Positions 37,794-47,172 of a stretch of 64,000 nucleotides of DNA are shown here, in pieces. The translations under genes and the position numbers were made by a program. The stretch spans positions 21,845 to 85,844 of the forward strand of contig JAZRRE010000003.1 in the NCBI GenBank assembly GCA_045650505.1. Reading direction: 5' to 3'. Source of the stretch: RGIG1681 sp045650505 (GTDB taxonomy: Bacteria; Bacillota; Clostridia; Christensenellales; UBA1242). Position 1 is the stretch's first letter. Each line of letters opens with the position of its first letter. A model generated the notes under the pieces. It made no database searches, was not told where the DNA came from, and was given only the letters and a program-made list of their open reading frames with translations.

Positions 37794-38591
37794 ATGGAAT
37801 TTAAAATTGAAGAATTAAATAAGAAAAAAGAATATTTTGAAATTAATGAAAAAACTGCAAAAGATTTAAAAAATGAATTGAAAACTGCAAAATTTAGTGA
37901 TATTTCAGTTAATTTTGAATACTTAAATTTGGGCAATAAACTTTATGGTGATAGCAAAAAGGCAAGCATTAAAATTCAACAAGAAAACTGCAAACAAATG
38001 ATGTTGGTTTATAAGGCTTGCAAAAAGTTTGTTAAACTCGCAAAAAAGTTAAAAATTGAATGGAATGGCGTGTTTTATGTTGATGGTTTGAAAGATAAAA
38101 AGAATAACAATGATTTAATGCTTCTTGCCTTGCTTGACACTCATTTTAACTATAACATTTTTAAAAGACTTGGAAGTGCTGTGCATTATTCGTGTGATTA
38201 TCTTGATAAAGAAAATGAAATCAACAATATGTGTGATTTTAAAGATAACAAATGTGTTAAACACAGAGAACTCAACATTGACAAAAAAACCGGTTGCTGT
38301 CCATCATTTTGCAAATATGTTGACTGCAAGGTTTGTAATGTTAAAAACTTGTCTTGCAAAATCTTTATGTGTAACTTTTTAGAGGATAGGGGTTATTATT
38401 TCACACCACACACAATTCCTGTTTTAAAGAAACATTTAAACATTGTTGAAAGATTTATGTGTTTTGGGTTATTATTCAAAACAACAAAGAGAACTATTAG
38501 CAGATTATGGTTTATAAGAGTGCTTTTAGCGCTTGCAGGGGTTGTTGTTTCGGCAGCACTTGTTATGGCAATTTTAGCAATCATATTATAA
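37794..38591 (+). CDS. Hypothetical Cys-rich protein with C-terminal membrane anchor
   Basis: 265 residues, unrecognised. Between about 144 and 196 it has about ten Cys, in patterns such as CCPSFCKYVDCKVCNVKN and CKIFMCNFL, likely a metal- or Fe-S-binding cluster. A single hydrophobic helix closes the protein (about 242-265). The N-terminal 140 residues are Lys-rich and soluble. It follows the Rsm22-like gene by 10 bases and is probably in the same transcript. Confidence 0.78.
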   Translation: MEFKIEELNKKKEYFEINEKTAKDLKNELKTAKFSDISVNFEYLNLGNKLYGDSKKASIKIQQENCKQMMLVYKACKKFVKLAKKLKIEWNGVFYVDGLKDKKNNNDLMLLALLDTHFNYNIFKRLGSAVHYSCDYLDKENEINNMCDFKDNKCVKHRELNIDKKTGCCPSFCKYVDCKVCNVKNLSCKIFMCNFLEDRGYYFTPHTIPVLKKHLNIVERFMCFGLLFKTTKRTISRLWFIRVLLALAGVVVSAALVMAILAIIL

Positions 38592-38622
38592 AGAAAACCA
38601 CATTTTGTGGTTTTTTATTTTG
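38591..38622 (+). terminator. Terminator after the Cys-rich gene
   Basis: AAAACCACA and TGTGGTTTT around a short loop, then a T run. Confidence 0.85.
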
Positions 38623-38768
38623 CGAAAATGTAAAAATGCTACAACTCGTGAATTTGCCCAGTTTTTTATTGCCAAAAAGGGTTTGTGTTTGTTAAAATAA
38701 ATATGATGAGAATTGTTAGCTTTTAAGTTTTTTATTGGCTAGTTTTGCAAACAATAAGAGGTGAGTAT

Positions 38769-39443
38769 ATGAAATTTTTTAATAATGGCTGGGACGAAGT
38801 TTTAGAAGATGAATTTGAAAAGCCATACTTTAAAAATCTTTTAGATAAGGTTGATGAAGAATATGAAAATTATAAGGTGTATCCACCTCGTGGAAAGATT
38901 TTTTCAGCGCTCACTCATTGTGACATTAAAGATGTTAAGGTTGTGATTTTAGGTCAAGACCCATACCACGAAGAAGGTCAGGCTCACGGAATGTGTTTTT
39001 CAGTTATGCCAGGTGTGGTTGTGCCTCCATCACTTAAAAACATTTATAAAGAAATTGAGGCGGAGTATGGCTTCAAACCACCAAATCACGGATATTTAGT
39101 TTCGTGGTCAAATCAAGGTGTGTTGCTTTTAAACACAACACTCACTGTTCGTGAACATGAAGCAAATTCACACTCGACTTATGGTTGGCAAAAATTTACT
39201 GATAGAATCATTCAAGAAGTTAATAAGCAAGAACAACCGGTTGTATTTTTGCTTTGGGGCAGAAATGCAATCAGCAAACAAAAGTTTATTGATGAAAACA
39301 AGCATTTGGTTTTAACTTCTGCACACCCAAGCCCACTTTCAGCTTATCAAGGCTTTTTGGGAAATGGACATTTCAAAAAGACAAACGAATTTTTGAAAAT
39401 GCAGGGCAGAAAAGAAATAAATTGGCAAATTGAGGATATTTAG
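38769..39443 (+). CDS. ung: Uracil-DNA glycosylase
   Basis: Removes uracil from DNA at the start of base-excision repair. 224 residues, family length. The water-activating motif VVILGQDPYHEEGQAHGM (Asp about 64) and the DNA-intercalating motif HPSPLSAYQGFLG are intact. The ATG at 38769 follows AGAGGTGAGT. It overlaps the region encoding the start of the envelope protein gene. Confidence 0.96.
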   Translation: MKFFNNGWDEVLEDEFEKPYFKNLLDKVDEEYENYKVYPPRGKIFSALTHCDIKDVKVVILGQDPYHEEGQAHGMCFSVMPGVVVPPSLKNIYKEIEAEYGFKPPNHGYLVSWSNQGVLLLNTTLTVREHEANSHSTYGWQKFTDRIIQEVNKQEQPVVFLLWGRNAISKQKFIDENKHLVLTSAHPSPLSAYQGFLGNGHFKKTNEFLKMQGRKEINWQIEDI

Positions 39444-39450
39444 AAAATTT

Positions 39451-40881
39451 ATGAAAAAGCAATTAAGTTTTATTTTGGTGCTCATCGTTAGCATAACAAG
39501 TGTTATGCTTGCTTTTTCGTGGCTTTTTCAGCCAAAGGTTAAGGCAAGTGCAGAAAGTGTTGTGTTTGATGAAGATAATCTTATAAATAGGGTTGATATT
39601 ATTGACCCAAATAATATGAATGCATCATTTTTTAGTGATATGGTTGAAAATCAAAATCCTTTTGATTTAACCACAAAAGAAATGATGACGGGTTATTCGG
39701 TAGTTCCCAAAACAATTAATTCTTTAAAAGATATTAATTCGGCGTATGTTATTGATGAATTTTCAATTGTGCCAGATGAATCTGTGTTTATGTGGATATT
39801 TATTCCAAGTGACTATTATCTTGATTTAACCATTTCATTTGAAGATTCATCTTCAAATGAAATATCGTGGACTTTTTCAAGAGCAGAACTTACAGTTATG
39901 TTAGAAAATTCAAAGTTAGACAAATATGCTTATGGTTGGAGACTTTTTGAATTTTGTGTTAGTGATGCAGATATGGAAGAGTCTGTGAGAGATAATATTG
40001 CATTTCATAAGTTTAAAACATTGAAAATTTCTTATATAAACAACACCGGAACTTATATGGAATCAAATAAAAACAAACTTTCTTTTTACAGTCTTTTTAT
40101 GGCAAAAAGTTTTTCCAACTATTCGGGTATTGTAGATTCTCAAACTTATGTGCAATATAAACTCAACTCAAATTTTGTTGGTGAAAGAGCTTATTATGTT
40201 GATGATGAAGTTTTGTTTACTAATGTAAAAAGCATTTTTGATGTTTTGATTATTGGTCAAGTGAATTTGAGAGATTATTCAAACAGCAACTATTCATTTG
40301 AAATTTCTGTGCAAGACCCAAATGGAGATGTTGTGAATAAATATTTTGGAGAAAAATTTATTTTTGATTCGATTGGTTATCACAGAGTTTCAGTGATGAT
40401 AAAAGAATATCGCACAGACAGCAGTGAGGTTGTTTTGTATGAGCAGTTAGATTTCTATGTTGATTATTTTGCAATGGGTGCATTCACTAACGTAAATTAT
40501 ATTTTTGAAGAAGGTGAAAAAACTGCTATTACTTTCAAATTTTCACCATCATTTTTGACAACCGAAGATGATATTGAAGTTAAATCAAGTGATAAAACAA
40601 TTGCAGAAGTGACACACTATATAAAAGATGGTGTGTGTTATGTTTACGTTACAGGTTTAAAAGAGGGTGAGTTTGACCTTGTTGTTAAGGCAAAAGGCGA
40701 AAGACTTGGCACTAATGATGTGAAAGAATATAGCGTTACAACTGCGGCAAAAATTGTTGATAGTGATAAAAAAAGTAGTTCAGAAATTTTTTTGTTGGTA
40801 ATTTTGGCAGTTTATGGGGGTGGATTTACCATATTTGTCGTTATTTCACTTGTAAAAGCAAGGCGTGTTAGTGTAAAATAA
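39451..40881 (+). CDS. Envelope protein with N-terminal signal/anchor and C-terminal membrane helix
   Basis: 476 residues from the ATG at 39451; an in-frame TTG at 39430 inside ung would add seven residues. The N-terminus (KKQLSFILVLIVSITSVML) is a signal peptide or anchor, and the C-terminus has a helix (IFLLVILAVYGGGFTIFVVI) and a basic tail, so the roughly 415-residue middle lies outside the cell. The middle is beta-rich; one part near 355-440 resembles a bacterial Ig-like fold (inference). It is followed 39 bases later by an HtrA-like protease gene. Function unknown. Confidence 0.75.
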   Translation: MKKQLSFILVLIVSITSVMLAFSWLFQPKVKASAESVVFDEDNLINRVDIIDPNNMNASFFSDMVENQNPFDLTTKEMMTGYSVVPKTINSLKDINSAYVIDEFSIVPDESVFMWIFIPSDYYLDLTISFEDSSSNEISWTFSRAELTVMLENSKLDKYAYGWRLFEFCVSDADMEESVRDNIAFHKFKTLKISYINNTGTYMESNKNKLSFYSLFMAKSFSNYSGIVDSQTYVQYKLNSNFVGERAYYVDDEVLFTNVKSIFDVLIIGQVNLRDYSNSNYSFEISVQDPNGDVVNKYFGEKFIFDSIGYHRVSVMIKEYRTDSSEVVLYEQLDFYVDYFAMGAFTNVNYIFEEGEKTAITFKFSPSFLTTEDDIEVKSSDKTIAEVTHYIKDGVCYVYVTGLKEGEFDLVVKAKGERLGTNDVKEYSVTTAAKIVDSDKKSSSEIFLLVILAVYGGGFTIFVVISLVKARRVSVK

Positions 40882-40920
40882 AATTGAATAAATCATAAAG
40901 AAATCATAAAGGAGGCGTCA

Positions 40921-42192
40921 ATGAGCTACTACGAAGGCGGCTATGGCGACAACTATTCTGGTGAAAAGATTCCTTATGATGAAATTCCAATCTCAAGAAA
41001 AGCTCAAAAGAAAAAGCATCAAAGAGTTTCGGTTTCAAATTTCAACATATTGGTTTCGATAGTTGCTGTTATGTTCATCATAAACATTGGTTTATGCATA
41101 GCGTTAGTTTATCATATGAAGCATGCAGTGGTGAAAAATGTTATTGTTAATCATAACAATATAACGGCTGTGGGAAATGCATCTAACTTTGCTGTTGAAA
41201 CAGCAGAGTCTAGTTCTGTGTGTGTTGCCGCTGGCGGAACCTGTTATGATAAAAATTCATTCTATAAAAACACTTCGAGCAGAGGTTCGGGTGTTATCTA
41301 TAAAATTGATGAAACAAAAAATGAAATTTATTATATAACTTGTCATCACGTTGTAGATGGTTATGATAAATTTTATGTATTGCTTCCAAGTGAACAAATT
41401 GAAAGGGCTACACTTATTGGTTATTCAGCTTATTATGATATCGCAGTTTTAAAAACCGATGCTGATAATGCTGAAATCAGCACAGCAATTCAAATTTTTG
41501 ATAGTACATTTTTAACTACAGGAGAAGAAGTTTATGCTGTGGGAAATCCACTTTCTGGTGGTCCAAGCGTTACAAAAGGTATTGTTTCTAGAATCAATAC
41601 TTTAATAAATGTTGAGGGAAATAACTTTCAATCTCGTGAAATTCAAATTGATGCTGCAATCAACCCAGGAAACTCTGGTGGTGGAGCGTTTAACAATGAA
41701 GGAAAGTTTATTGGGCTTGTTAATGCAAAACTAAACAATGCACAATCAGGAAACACAAGCATTTCTGTTGCAGGAACTGCGTATGCGATTCCAAGCAGAC
41801 TTGTTATCTCAATTGCAGATAATATAATTCAAAATAATGGTGCGCCAACTTGTGTAAATTTAGGAATAAAGCTTGAACATAATTCAGATTTTGCTTTTGA
41901 AAAATATGAATTTGAAGATAATAAATATATCAAGGATTACAAAGTTCAAGTTGATTCTGTTTCATCAGGTTCGATTGCTGAAGGAAAATTTTATAATAAT
42001 GATGAATTGATTTCAGCTAAATTTACTGATATTTTTGGAAAAACTCAAGAAATAACAATGTTCAATATGTATTCGTTTGAAGATATTAAATTCATAATTA
42101 AACCTTATTCAACAATCACATTCATTGTTGATAGAGAGTTTAAAGGTGAGGTGATTGTCACTATTGATGCTTCAAGTTTTTCAACTTATTAG
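40921..42192 (+). CDS. HtrA/DegP-like membrane-anchored serine protease
   Basis: 423 residues. A cytoplasmic N-terminal tail is followed by one membrane helix (about 38-62) and then a trypsin-like domain. Catalytic triad: His in TCHHVVDG (about 141), Asp in YYDIAVLKTD (about 174) and Ser in NPGNSGGGAF (about 251). The C-terminal 120 residues could be a divergent PDZ domain (SSGSIAEGKFYNNDELISA). Such proteases degrade misfolded envelope proteins and may process the adjacent envelope protein. AAGGAGGCGTCA precedes the ATG. Confidence 0.9.
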   Translation: MSYYEGGYGDNYSGEKIPYDEIPISRKAQKKKHQRVSVSNFNILVSIVAVMFIINIGLCIALVYHMKHAVVKNVIVNHNNITAVGNASNFAVETAESSSVCVAAGGTCYDKNSFYKNTSSRGSGVIYKIDETKNEIYYITCHHVVDGYDKFYVLLPSEQIERATLIGYSAYYDIAVLKTDADNAEISTAIQIFDSTFLTTGEEVYAVGNPLSGGPSVTKGIVSRINTLINVEGNNFQSREIQIDAAINPGNSGGGAFNNEGKFIGLVNAKLNNAQSGNTSISVAGTAYAIPSRLVISIADNIIQNNGAPTCVNLGIKLEHNSDFAFEKYEFEDNKYIKDYKVQVDSVSSGSIAEGKFYNNDELISAKFTDIFGKTQEITMFNMYSFEDIKFIIKPYSTITFIVDREFKGEVIVTIDASSFSTY

Positions 42193-42198
42193 ATTTTG

Positions 42199-42227
42199 TT
42201 GCAAAATAAATTTAAATATGATAATAT
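42199..42227 (+). promoter_or_regulatory. Promoter of acpP
   Basis: TTGCAA (42199-42204), 17 bases, TAATAT (42222-42227), before the TTTGGAGG ribosome site. Confidence 0.6.
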
Positions 42228-42252
42228 AAAATTAGTTTTTGGAGGATATACT

Positions 42253-42495
42253 ATGGAAAATAAAGAAATGACAGCAAAAGTTACAGAAATTATTGCTAAT
42301 CAACTTTCAGTTCCAGCTGAAAAAGTTAAAGGCGACACAAATATTGCTGAAGAACTTGGTGCGGATTCTCTTGATTTGGTTGAAATTTTAATGTCACTTG
42401 AAGATGAATTTGGAATTTCAATTCCTGATGAAGCAATTCCACAAATCAAGACTGTTAATGATATCGTTAATTTTATTGAAACAAACAAGAAATAG
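42253..42495 (+). CDS. acpP: Acyl carrier protein
   Basis: Carries acyl chains on a 4'-phosphopantetheine arm during fatty-acid synthesis. 80 residues, acidic four-helix fold, with the modified Ser39 in LGADSLDLVEIL. The ATG at 42253 follows TTTGGAGGATATACT. It is monocistronic with its own terminator; no other fab genes lie nearby. Confidence 0.96.
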   Translation: MENKEMTAKVTEIIANQLSVPAEKVKGDTNIAEELGADSLDLVEILMSLEDEFGISIPDEAIPQIKTVNDIVNFIETNKK

Positions 42496-42499
42496 AAAA

Positions 42500-42526
42500 C
42501 AAAAAAGTGCGAAAGCACTTTTTTCT
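42500..42526 (+). terminator. Terminator of acpP
   Basis: AAAAAAGTGC and GCACTTTTTT around GAAA, a stable tetraloop. Confidence 0.92.
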
Positions 42527-42693
42527 TTTGCTTAAAATTTACCGAAAAATTATAAATTTTTTATTTATGAAAATTTGTGTATATTTTTTTGTTTTAGTAA
42601 TAAAATATAAAAATAAAAAAAATTGCTAAAGTAGTTTACAAATGCAAAATTTTGTTATACTATATGGGCAACACGAAAGCAAGGAGAGCTTAT

Positions 42694-43248
42694 ATGGCAA
42701 AAAAATATATTAAATGTCCTAGATGTGAACTTAACTATATTTTAGAAGGCGAGGATTATTGCAGTGTTTGCAAAAATGAAATGAAACATCATAACGAGGC
42801 TGATTATGATGAAGATTTATTAGATTTTGATGATATGGAGTTGTGTCCTGTTTGTGGTCAAAATTATATCAAAGAAGACCAATCTATGTGTGATGAATGC
42901 AAAAAGAAACGCAATGGAACTGAAAAAGATTTTGAAGATGAAATGTCTTCTCCTGTATCTGATATTGATAGTGAAGATGAAGAAGATGAAGAATACAATT
43001 CAGGGTTCAGTGAAATTGATGAAAATGGCGAAGAAATTGACCCATTTAAAGAGACTTCACTTTTAGATGATGATTCTTCTTTAGACTTTGCATTAGATGA
43101 TGAAACTGATATTGATGATGAAATTGTTGAAACAATGAAAGATGATTTTGAAATTGTTGATGTTTCAGATGATGATGAAGAAGATGAAGAAGATGAAGAT
43201 GATTATGACTTTGATGATGACGATATGCTAGGAAAGAAAAATAAATAA
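42694..43248 (+). CDS. Double zinc-ribbon protein with acidic C-terminal tail
   Basis: 184 residues. Two four-Cys zinc ribbons lie at the N-terminus: CPRCELNYILEGEDYCSVC (about 7-25) and CPVCGQNYIKEDQSMCDEC (about 50-68). Nearly everything after residue 80 is Asp and Glu, so that part is disordered and highly negative. The ATG at 42694 follows AAGGAGAGCTT. No family function is known to me. The acidic tail could bind basic partners such as ribosomal proteins or RNA polymerase (inference). Confidence 0.82.
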   Translation: MAKKYIKCPRCELNYILEGEDYCSVCKNEMKHHNEADYDEDLLDFDDMELCPVCGQNYIKEDQSMCDECKKKRNGTEKDFEDEMSSPVSDIDSEDEEDEEYNSGFSEIDENGEEIDPFKETSLLDDDSSLDFALDDETDIDDEIVETMKDDFEIVDVSDDDEEDEEDEDDYDFDDDDMLGKKNK

Positions 43249-43251
43249 AAA

Positions 43252-43282
43252 TAAAAACACCACTTTTTAAGTGGTGTTTTTT
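43252..43282. terminator. Bidirectional terminator between the zinc-ribbon gene and veg
   Basis: AAAACACCACTT and AAGTGGTGTTTT around TTT, serving both converging genes. Confidence 0.9.
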
Positions 43283-43307
43283 TGTGTCAAAAATTGGTGT
43301 TTTTAGT

Positions 43308-43550
43308 TTAGTTGACTTTTAATCCATTAATCACAACATCGCCGCAAAGCACTTCGGTGTAAGAGTATGAAAGTGGGCTTTTTCCTTCACCAATGTTAAC
43401 GGTGAAAATGCTAGGGTAAACATTTTCAATAATTCCTTGATATTTTTCAATTTTTTTTCGGCCCTTGTTGATTTGCATTGAAATATATTCTCCTTTAAGT
43501 CTTTCAATTTCTTCAATAATGTTTGATACGCTATAATTCACTTTTCTCAT
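43308..43550 (-). CDS. veg: Veg-family protein
   Basis: 80 residues. It matches Veg, a small conserved Firmicutes protein tied in Bacillus subtilis to biofilm control and spore outgrowth: IIEEIERLKGEYISMQINKG, then GRKKIEKYQGIIENVYPSIF and LSYSYTEVLCGDV. The start follows TAGGAGAGAATTTAT on the minus strand. It is divergent from the SPOCS/LysM gene, a common arrangement of sporulation-associated genes. Confidence 0.88.
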   Translation of the reverse strand: MRKVNYSVSNIIEEIERLKGEYISMQINKGRKKIEKYQGIIENVYPSIFTVNIGEGKSPLSYSYTEVLCGDVVINGLKVN

Positions 43551-43653
43551 ATAAATTCTCTCCTAAACAAATTATTGTCAAGTCTTAAATTTTTATTCAA
43601 AAAAGTTCTAATATAATTTCTAAAATAATAGACTATTTCTAATGGGGGAATTT

Positions 43654-45123
43654 ATGGAAAATTTAATTGTTCAAGCAAAGAAAAAAATTACTTTAGACAA
43701 GTTTGTTTCATCAGTCAAAATTTTGACAACAAATGAGATTAAATCGATTTTGAATATTTCAGCAAAAGCAGTTTTGAGTCAGATTGAACAGTCTAATAAT
43801 GTGATTACCTTAAGTGGAAAAATTATTGCGAATGTGATTTATTTGAGTCAAGATAATCAAATTTTATCAGCTGAAACGATGATGGATTTTATTGAAAAAC
43901 AACAGGTTTTAACATCACTTCAAGAGATGACTGCAATTGATAATGTAAGTGTTAAAATTGACACTTTTTCAGGCACTGAAATTCTATGCTCTGTCACACA
44001 TAATACCTATATTTTCGGAATTTACAGCTATGAAATTGCAGATTTTGTTGGAGAGAACACTGCTTTTGTTTTAAACAAAAAAACATTTAATTCAAAAAAA
44101 TTTGTGACTGCTTGCAGTGATAATTTTGTGGTTGCAGAAGAACAAGAAAGCAACATTTTAAACTTAAAAGTTTTAGAGTGTAAAGCCAAGGTTTTAAACT
44201 ATGAAGCATCAGCGGGGGTTGATAAAATTATTGTTTCAGGCAAGCTTTTAGTTGAAACAATTTATGATGATGGAGAACTTTCGGTGATTACAAAAGATTT
44301 TGAGTTCAAACAAGAAATTGAGGCTCAAGGTGTTGTTCCAAATATGTTTGTTGATGCTCTTTTAAATGTGAATAATGTAACTGTTACACCAGAAGATAGA
44401 GAGAATAAAACTAACATTGTTTATGTGCTTGATGCATTTGCAAAAGGTTATGTTTTTGAAGATTATGAATATGAAATTGCAACAGATATGTTTGCACTAG
44501 ACAGTGAAATTCAAAACACCTTTGAGTTTTTAGAGTTTAGAAATTTTAGCAGTGAAAACGCCACAAGTGATATATTTATCAGTCAAACAGATGTTTCAAA
44601 GATAGAAAATTTCGATGATATTATTGGTGTGTTTGATGCAAAAACCAAATTAAACGAGGTGATTTTAACTAATGATAAAGCAGTAATTGATTTTACTGTT
44701 TCAGCATTTGCACTTTATAAGTCGGGTGAAAATGTTAAAAGATTAGATGTTTCACATTTGGCAAAGTTTGAATTTGACAAAACTCAAGAAGAATTTGTTG
44801 AGGATGTAAGGCTTATTGCTGAAATTTCTTCATTTAAGGTTAAAGCAGGAAAAGAGTTAGAAGTGGCATTTAAAGTTAGTGCAGAAGTTAAAAAATCAAC
44901 AGAAGTTAGTGAAAAGTTTGTTAAGTCTTATGAAATTAAAGAAGTAAAAAACATTTCTAATGATGGAATTAAAGTTTATGTAACTAGAGCAGGTGAAACG
45001 CTTTTTGATGTCGCAAAAGTGCTCTGTGTTAGACCTGAAATTATTGAAGAACAAAATCAAATTGATGGTGTTTTTGAAGAAGGTGAAAAAATTTATGTTT
45101 ATTCACCAATAAACATTATTTAA
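43654..45123 (+). CDS. SPOCS (DUF3794) and LysM domain protein
   Basis: 489 residues. Repeats of the SPOCS domain (about 20-400) are linked to spore coat or cortex proteins such as SafA/YabG-type partners. The C-terminal 45 residues are a LysM peptidoglycan-binding module (VYVTRAGETLFDVAKVLC, then IYVYSP). There is no signal peptide, in line with proteins assembled around the forespore from the mother cell. ATG 43654 follows GGGGGAATTT; an in-frame ATG at 43642 precedes that site. It supports a sporulation capacity together with spo0A. Confidence 0.88.
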   Translation: MENLIVQAKKKITLDKFVSSVKILTTNEIKSILNISAKAVLSQIEQSNNVITLSGKIIANVIYLSQDNQILSAETMMDFIEKQQVLTSLQEMTAIDNVSVKIDTFSGTEILCSVTHNTYIFGIYSYEIADFVGENTAFVLNKKTFNSKKFVTACSDNFVVAEEQESNILNLKVLECKAKVLNYEASAGVDKIIVSGKLLVETIYDDGELSVITKDFEFKQEIEAQGVVPNMFVDALLNVNNVTVTPEDRENKTNIVYVLDAFAKGYVFEDYEYEIATDMFALDSEIQNTFEFLEFRNFSSENATSDIFISQTDVSKIENFDDIIGVFDAKTKLNEVILTNDKAVIDFTVSAFALYKSGENVKRLDVSHLAKFEFDKTQEEFVEDVRLIAEISSFKVKAGKELEVAFKVSAEVKKSTEVSEKFVKSYEIKEVKNISNDGIKVYVTRAGETLFDVAKVLCVRPEIIEEQNQIDGVFEEGEKIYVYSPINII

Positions 45124-45179
45124 ACAATTTACAAAACCATTCAAATGTGTTAAAATTTTCATAGAAAAGGAGTGATTCT

Positions 45180-46184
45180 ATGGAAGAAACATCAAAAAAT
45201 AAAATTGATACAACACTTTATAATGAAAAATCACTATATTTGCTCAATATTCGTGAGCTTCGTGATATGGGCAGAAAATTTGGGGTTCCATCTCCAACAA
45301 CTTTGAAAAAACAAGATTTAGTTGAATATATCTTAAAGATTGTTTATGGCGAAGTTGCTCCAACAAGAAGCAATTATGGCAGACCAAATGTTCGTGAATT
45401 TGAAATGGATAAGTGTTTAGATAAGATTAAGAAAAATACAGATATAACTGATGAACTTTTAAAATTTACACTTGATGACTTTTCGGCAATTGCTGATTTG
45501 AAAGTTGCAATGCCAAAGGAAAAGCAAATTGCAGATAACATTAAAACTTTGGTTTATATTGAAGAAGATGATAAGTGTTTTTTAAAAAAACACGCGTTTG
45601 TGTCATCGAAAGATGATATTAAAATTGGAAAAGAACTTGCAGAAAAACTTGAGCTTGTGGATTATGATGTTATTGAAGCAAGGGTTGAAGGTGAGTTGTT
45701 TAAAATAATCACCGTTAATGGAAATCGAAAAAATAACAAGTTTAAAGATTTTGTTATTAAAAGCAACACCCTTGAAGCTGGAAAACAAACAGTTTTTGAT
45801 ATTGAAACTAATGAAGAAAAAGAAAACATCATTTTAAACATTCAAAATGAATGTCAAGAACGTGATTTGAATCTTGTTATTTTTGCAAATAAAAAATGCA
45901 CCGGTTGGTGCACTAACTGTGTTGAATATAATTTAGAAGATGATTTTTCAATCACTTACAAAAACTTTATGAAGTTTATGGGAGAATGTGAAAAACACAT
46001 TTTCAAAGGCGAAGATATTGTTGTTTTGATTGATGAAATGGCTGTTGTTAACAATGTTTTAGATGCTTTTGATGAAGATGTTAACAAAAGAGCAAAAACA
46101 AATGTAAGTGAAGCGGTTAACAAAATTTTGGCACTTGAAAATCTTGTGATTGCATTTAGAAAAATAGAAGTTAAAGAATTTTAA
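45180..46184 (+). CDS. Rho_N-containing protein resembling a degenerate Rho factor
   Basis: 334 residues. Residues about 18-55 (YLLNIRELRDMGRKFGVPSP, KQDLVEYIL) are a Rho N-terminal (SAP-like) domain. The next section (DDIKIGKELAEKLELVDYDV, then IITVNG) tracks the RNA-binding cold-shock part of Rho. The C-terminal 120 residues keep a possible Walker-B-like strand (GEDIVVLIDEMAVVNNVL), but no Walker A is visible and the protein stops about 100 residues short. It may bind RNA or DNA without termination activity. AAAGGAGTGA precedes the ATG. Confidence 0.7.
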   Translation: MEETSKNKIDTTLYNEKSLYLLNIRELRDMGRKFGVPSPTTLKKQDLVEYILKIVYGEVAPTRSNYGRPNVREFEMDKCLDKIKKNTDITDELLKFTLDDFSAIADLKVAMPKEKQIADNIKTLVYIEEDDKCFLKKHAFVSSKDDIKIGKELAEKLELVDYDVIEARVEGELFKIITVNGNRKNNKFKDFVIKSNTLEAGKQTVFDIETNEEKENIILNIQNECQERDLNLVIFANKKCTGWCTNCVEYNLEDDFSITYKNFMKFMGECEKHIFKGEDIVVLIDEMAVVNNVLDAFDEDVNKRAKTNVSEAVNKILALENLVIAFRKIEVKEF

Positions 46185-46451
46185 TTAATTTGAAACACTT
46201 GCGTTTTCGATAATAAATTTATCAAAATCAATAGATTCAATAAAATCTCTTGGTAAAAATACACTATTATTAAAGTCCACATAATTTGTTATGTGGCTTT
46301 TTAATATTGCTGGGGTGGGAATATCAAGTTCGTGACACATTTTTTCAATGTGGAAGTGGAATTTGTCTTCAACAAAATTGTCGATACTTTCATAAATATA
46401 AGACCTTGTAATTTTTCCGTCAACAACGGTTCTTGCCCAAATTCTAATCAT
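46185..46451 (-). CDS. Small hypothetical protein
   Basis: 88 residues from the ATG at 46451, which follows GAGGTAATT. It starts MIRIWARTVVDGKITRSYIY and has a His-rich patch (FHFHIEKMCHEL). No membrane helix and no known family, though the opening resembles small conserved proteins of clostridial genomes. It converges with the Rho-like gene with no intergenic space. Confidence 0.72.
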   Translation of the reverse strand: MIRIWARTVVDGKITRSYIYESIDNFVEDKFHFHIEKMCHELDIPTPAILKSHITNYVDFNNSVFLPRDFIESIDFDKFIIENASVSN

Positions 46452-46519
46452 AATTACCTCTAAAAAATATGATATCAAAACACAAAAAAATAATCAAGCA
46501 AAACATTTTCAAATTTAGA

Positions 46520-46548
46520 TTGACAATAAATATATTTTATAATATAAT
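46520..46548 (+). promoter_or_regulatory. Promoter of greA
   Basis: TTGACA (46520-46525), 17 bases, TATAAT (46543-46548): near-perfect vegetative consensus. Confidence 0.85.
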
Positions 46549-46594
46549 ACACTCAATTTTTGGGGCAAATTTATTTGCTATAAGGAGAGAAATA

Positions 46595-47062
46595 ATGGCA
46601 GAATTATTTATCACAGCAGCAGGAAAAGCTGAAAAAGAAGAAAGATTAAGATATTTAAAGAATGAGAAAAGACCAGAAGTTTTGGAAAAACTTAAAGTAG
46701 CTCGTGATTTTGGTGACCTTTCTGAAAATGCTGAATATGATGCAGCAAAGAAAGAACAATCAATTTTAGAAACAGAAATTGCTTCAATTGAAGAAACTTT
46801 AAGAAAAGCAAAAATCATTGATAGCACAGATGTAACAATGGATACAGTTGGTGTTGGAAATGTGGTTACAGTTTTTGATGAAGACTTTGGAGAAGAAGAT
46901 ACATACACAATTGTTGGTGTTATTGAAAGTGACCCAAACAGGAATTTGGTTTCAAACGAATCTCCAATTGGCAGTGGTTTGATGGGCAAAAAGGTGGGTG
47001 ACACAGCAGAAATCACAACACCTGGTGGCATTATCAAAATGAAAATATTAAAGATTTCTTAA
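46595..47062 (+). CDS. greA: Transcription elongation factor GreA
   Basis: GreA stimulates RNA cleavage by backtracked RNA polymerase. The coiled coil with the acidic tip GDLSENAEYDAAKKEQ (the DxxxE pair coordinates Mg2+) and the C-terminal FKBP-like domain (SPIGSGLMGKKVGDTAEI) are both intact. The ATG at 46595 follows AAGGAGAGAAATA. 155 residues is normal. A second GreA-like gene lies at 55775-56278. Confidence 0.95.
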   Translation: MAELFITAAGKAEKEERLRYLKNEKRPEVLEKLKVARDFGDLSENAEYDAAKKEQSILETEIASIEETLRKAKIIDSTDVTMDTVGVGNVVTVFDEDFGEEDTYTIVGVIESDPNRNLVSNESPIGSGLMGKKVGDTAEITTPGGIIKMKILKIS

Positions 47063-47095
47063 AAAAAAACATAGCAATTTTGCTATGTTTTTTTT
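47062..47095 (+). terminator. Terminator of greA
   Basis: AAAACATAGCAA and TTGCTATGTTTT around TT, followed by a T run. Confidence 0.9.
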
Positions 47096-47172
47096 GTGCA
47101 CAAAAAGTTGTGGATTTTTATATATTTCTTGACTTTAAACCATATTTTTATTACTCTATAATAAGAGGGATT

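Noticed and set aside
39430..39450. TTG start for the envelope protein inside ung
   Set aside because: An ATG 21 bases later gives a cleaner signal peptide; the TTG lies within the ung end and has no better ribosome site. The choice remains uncertain.
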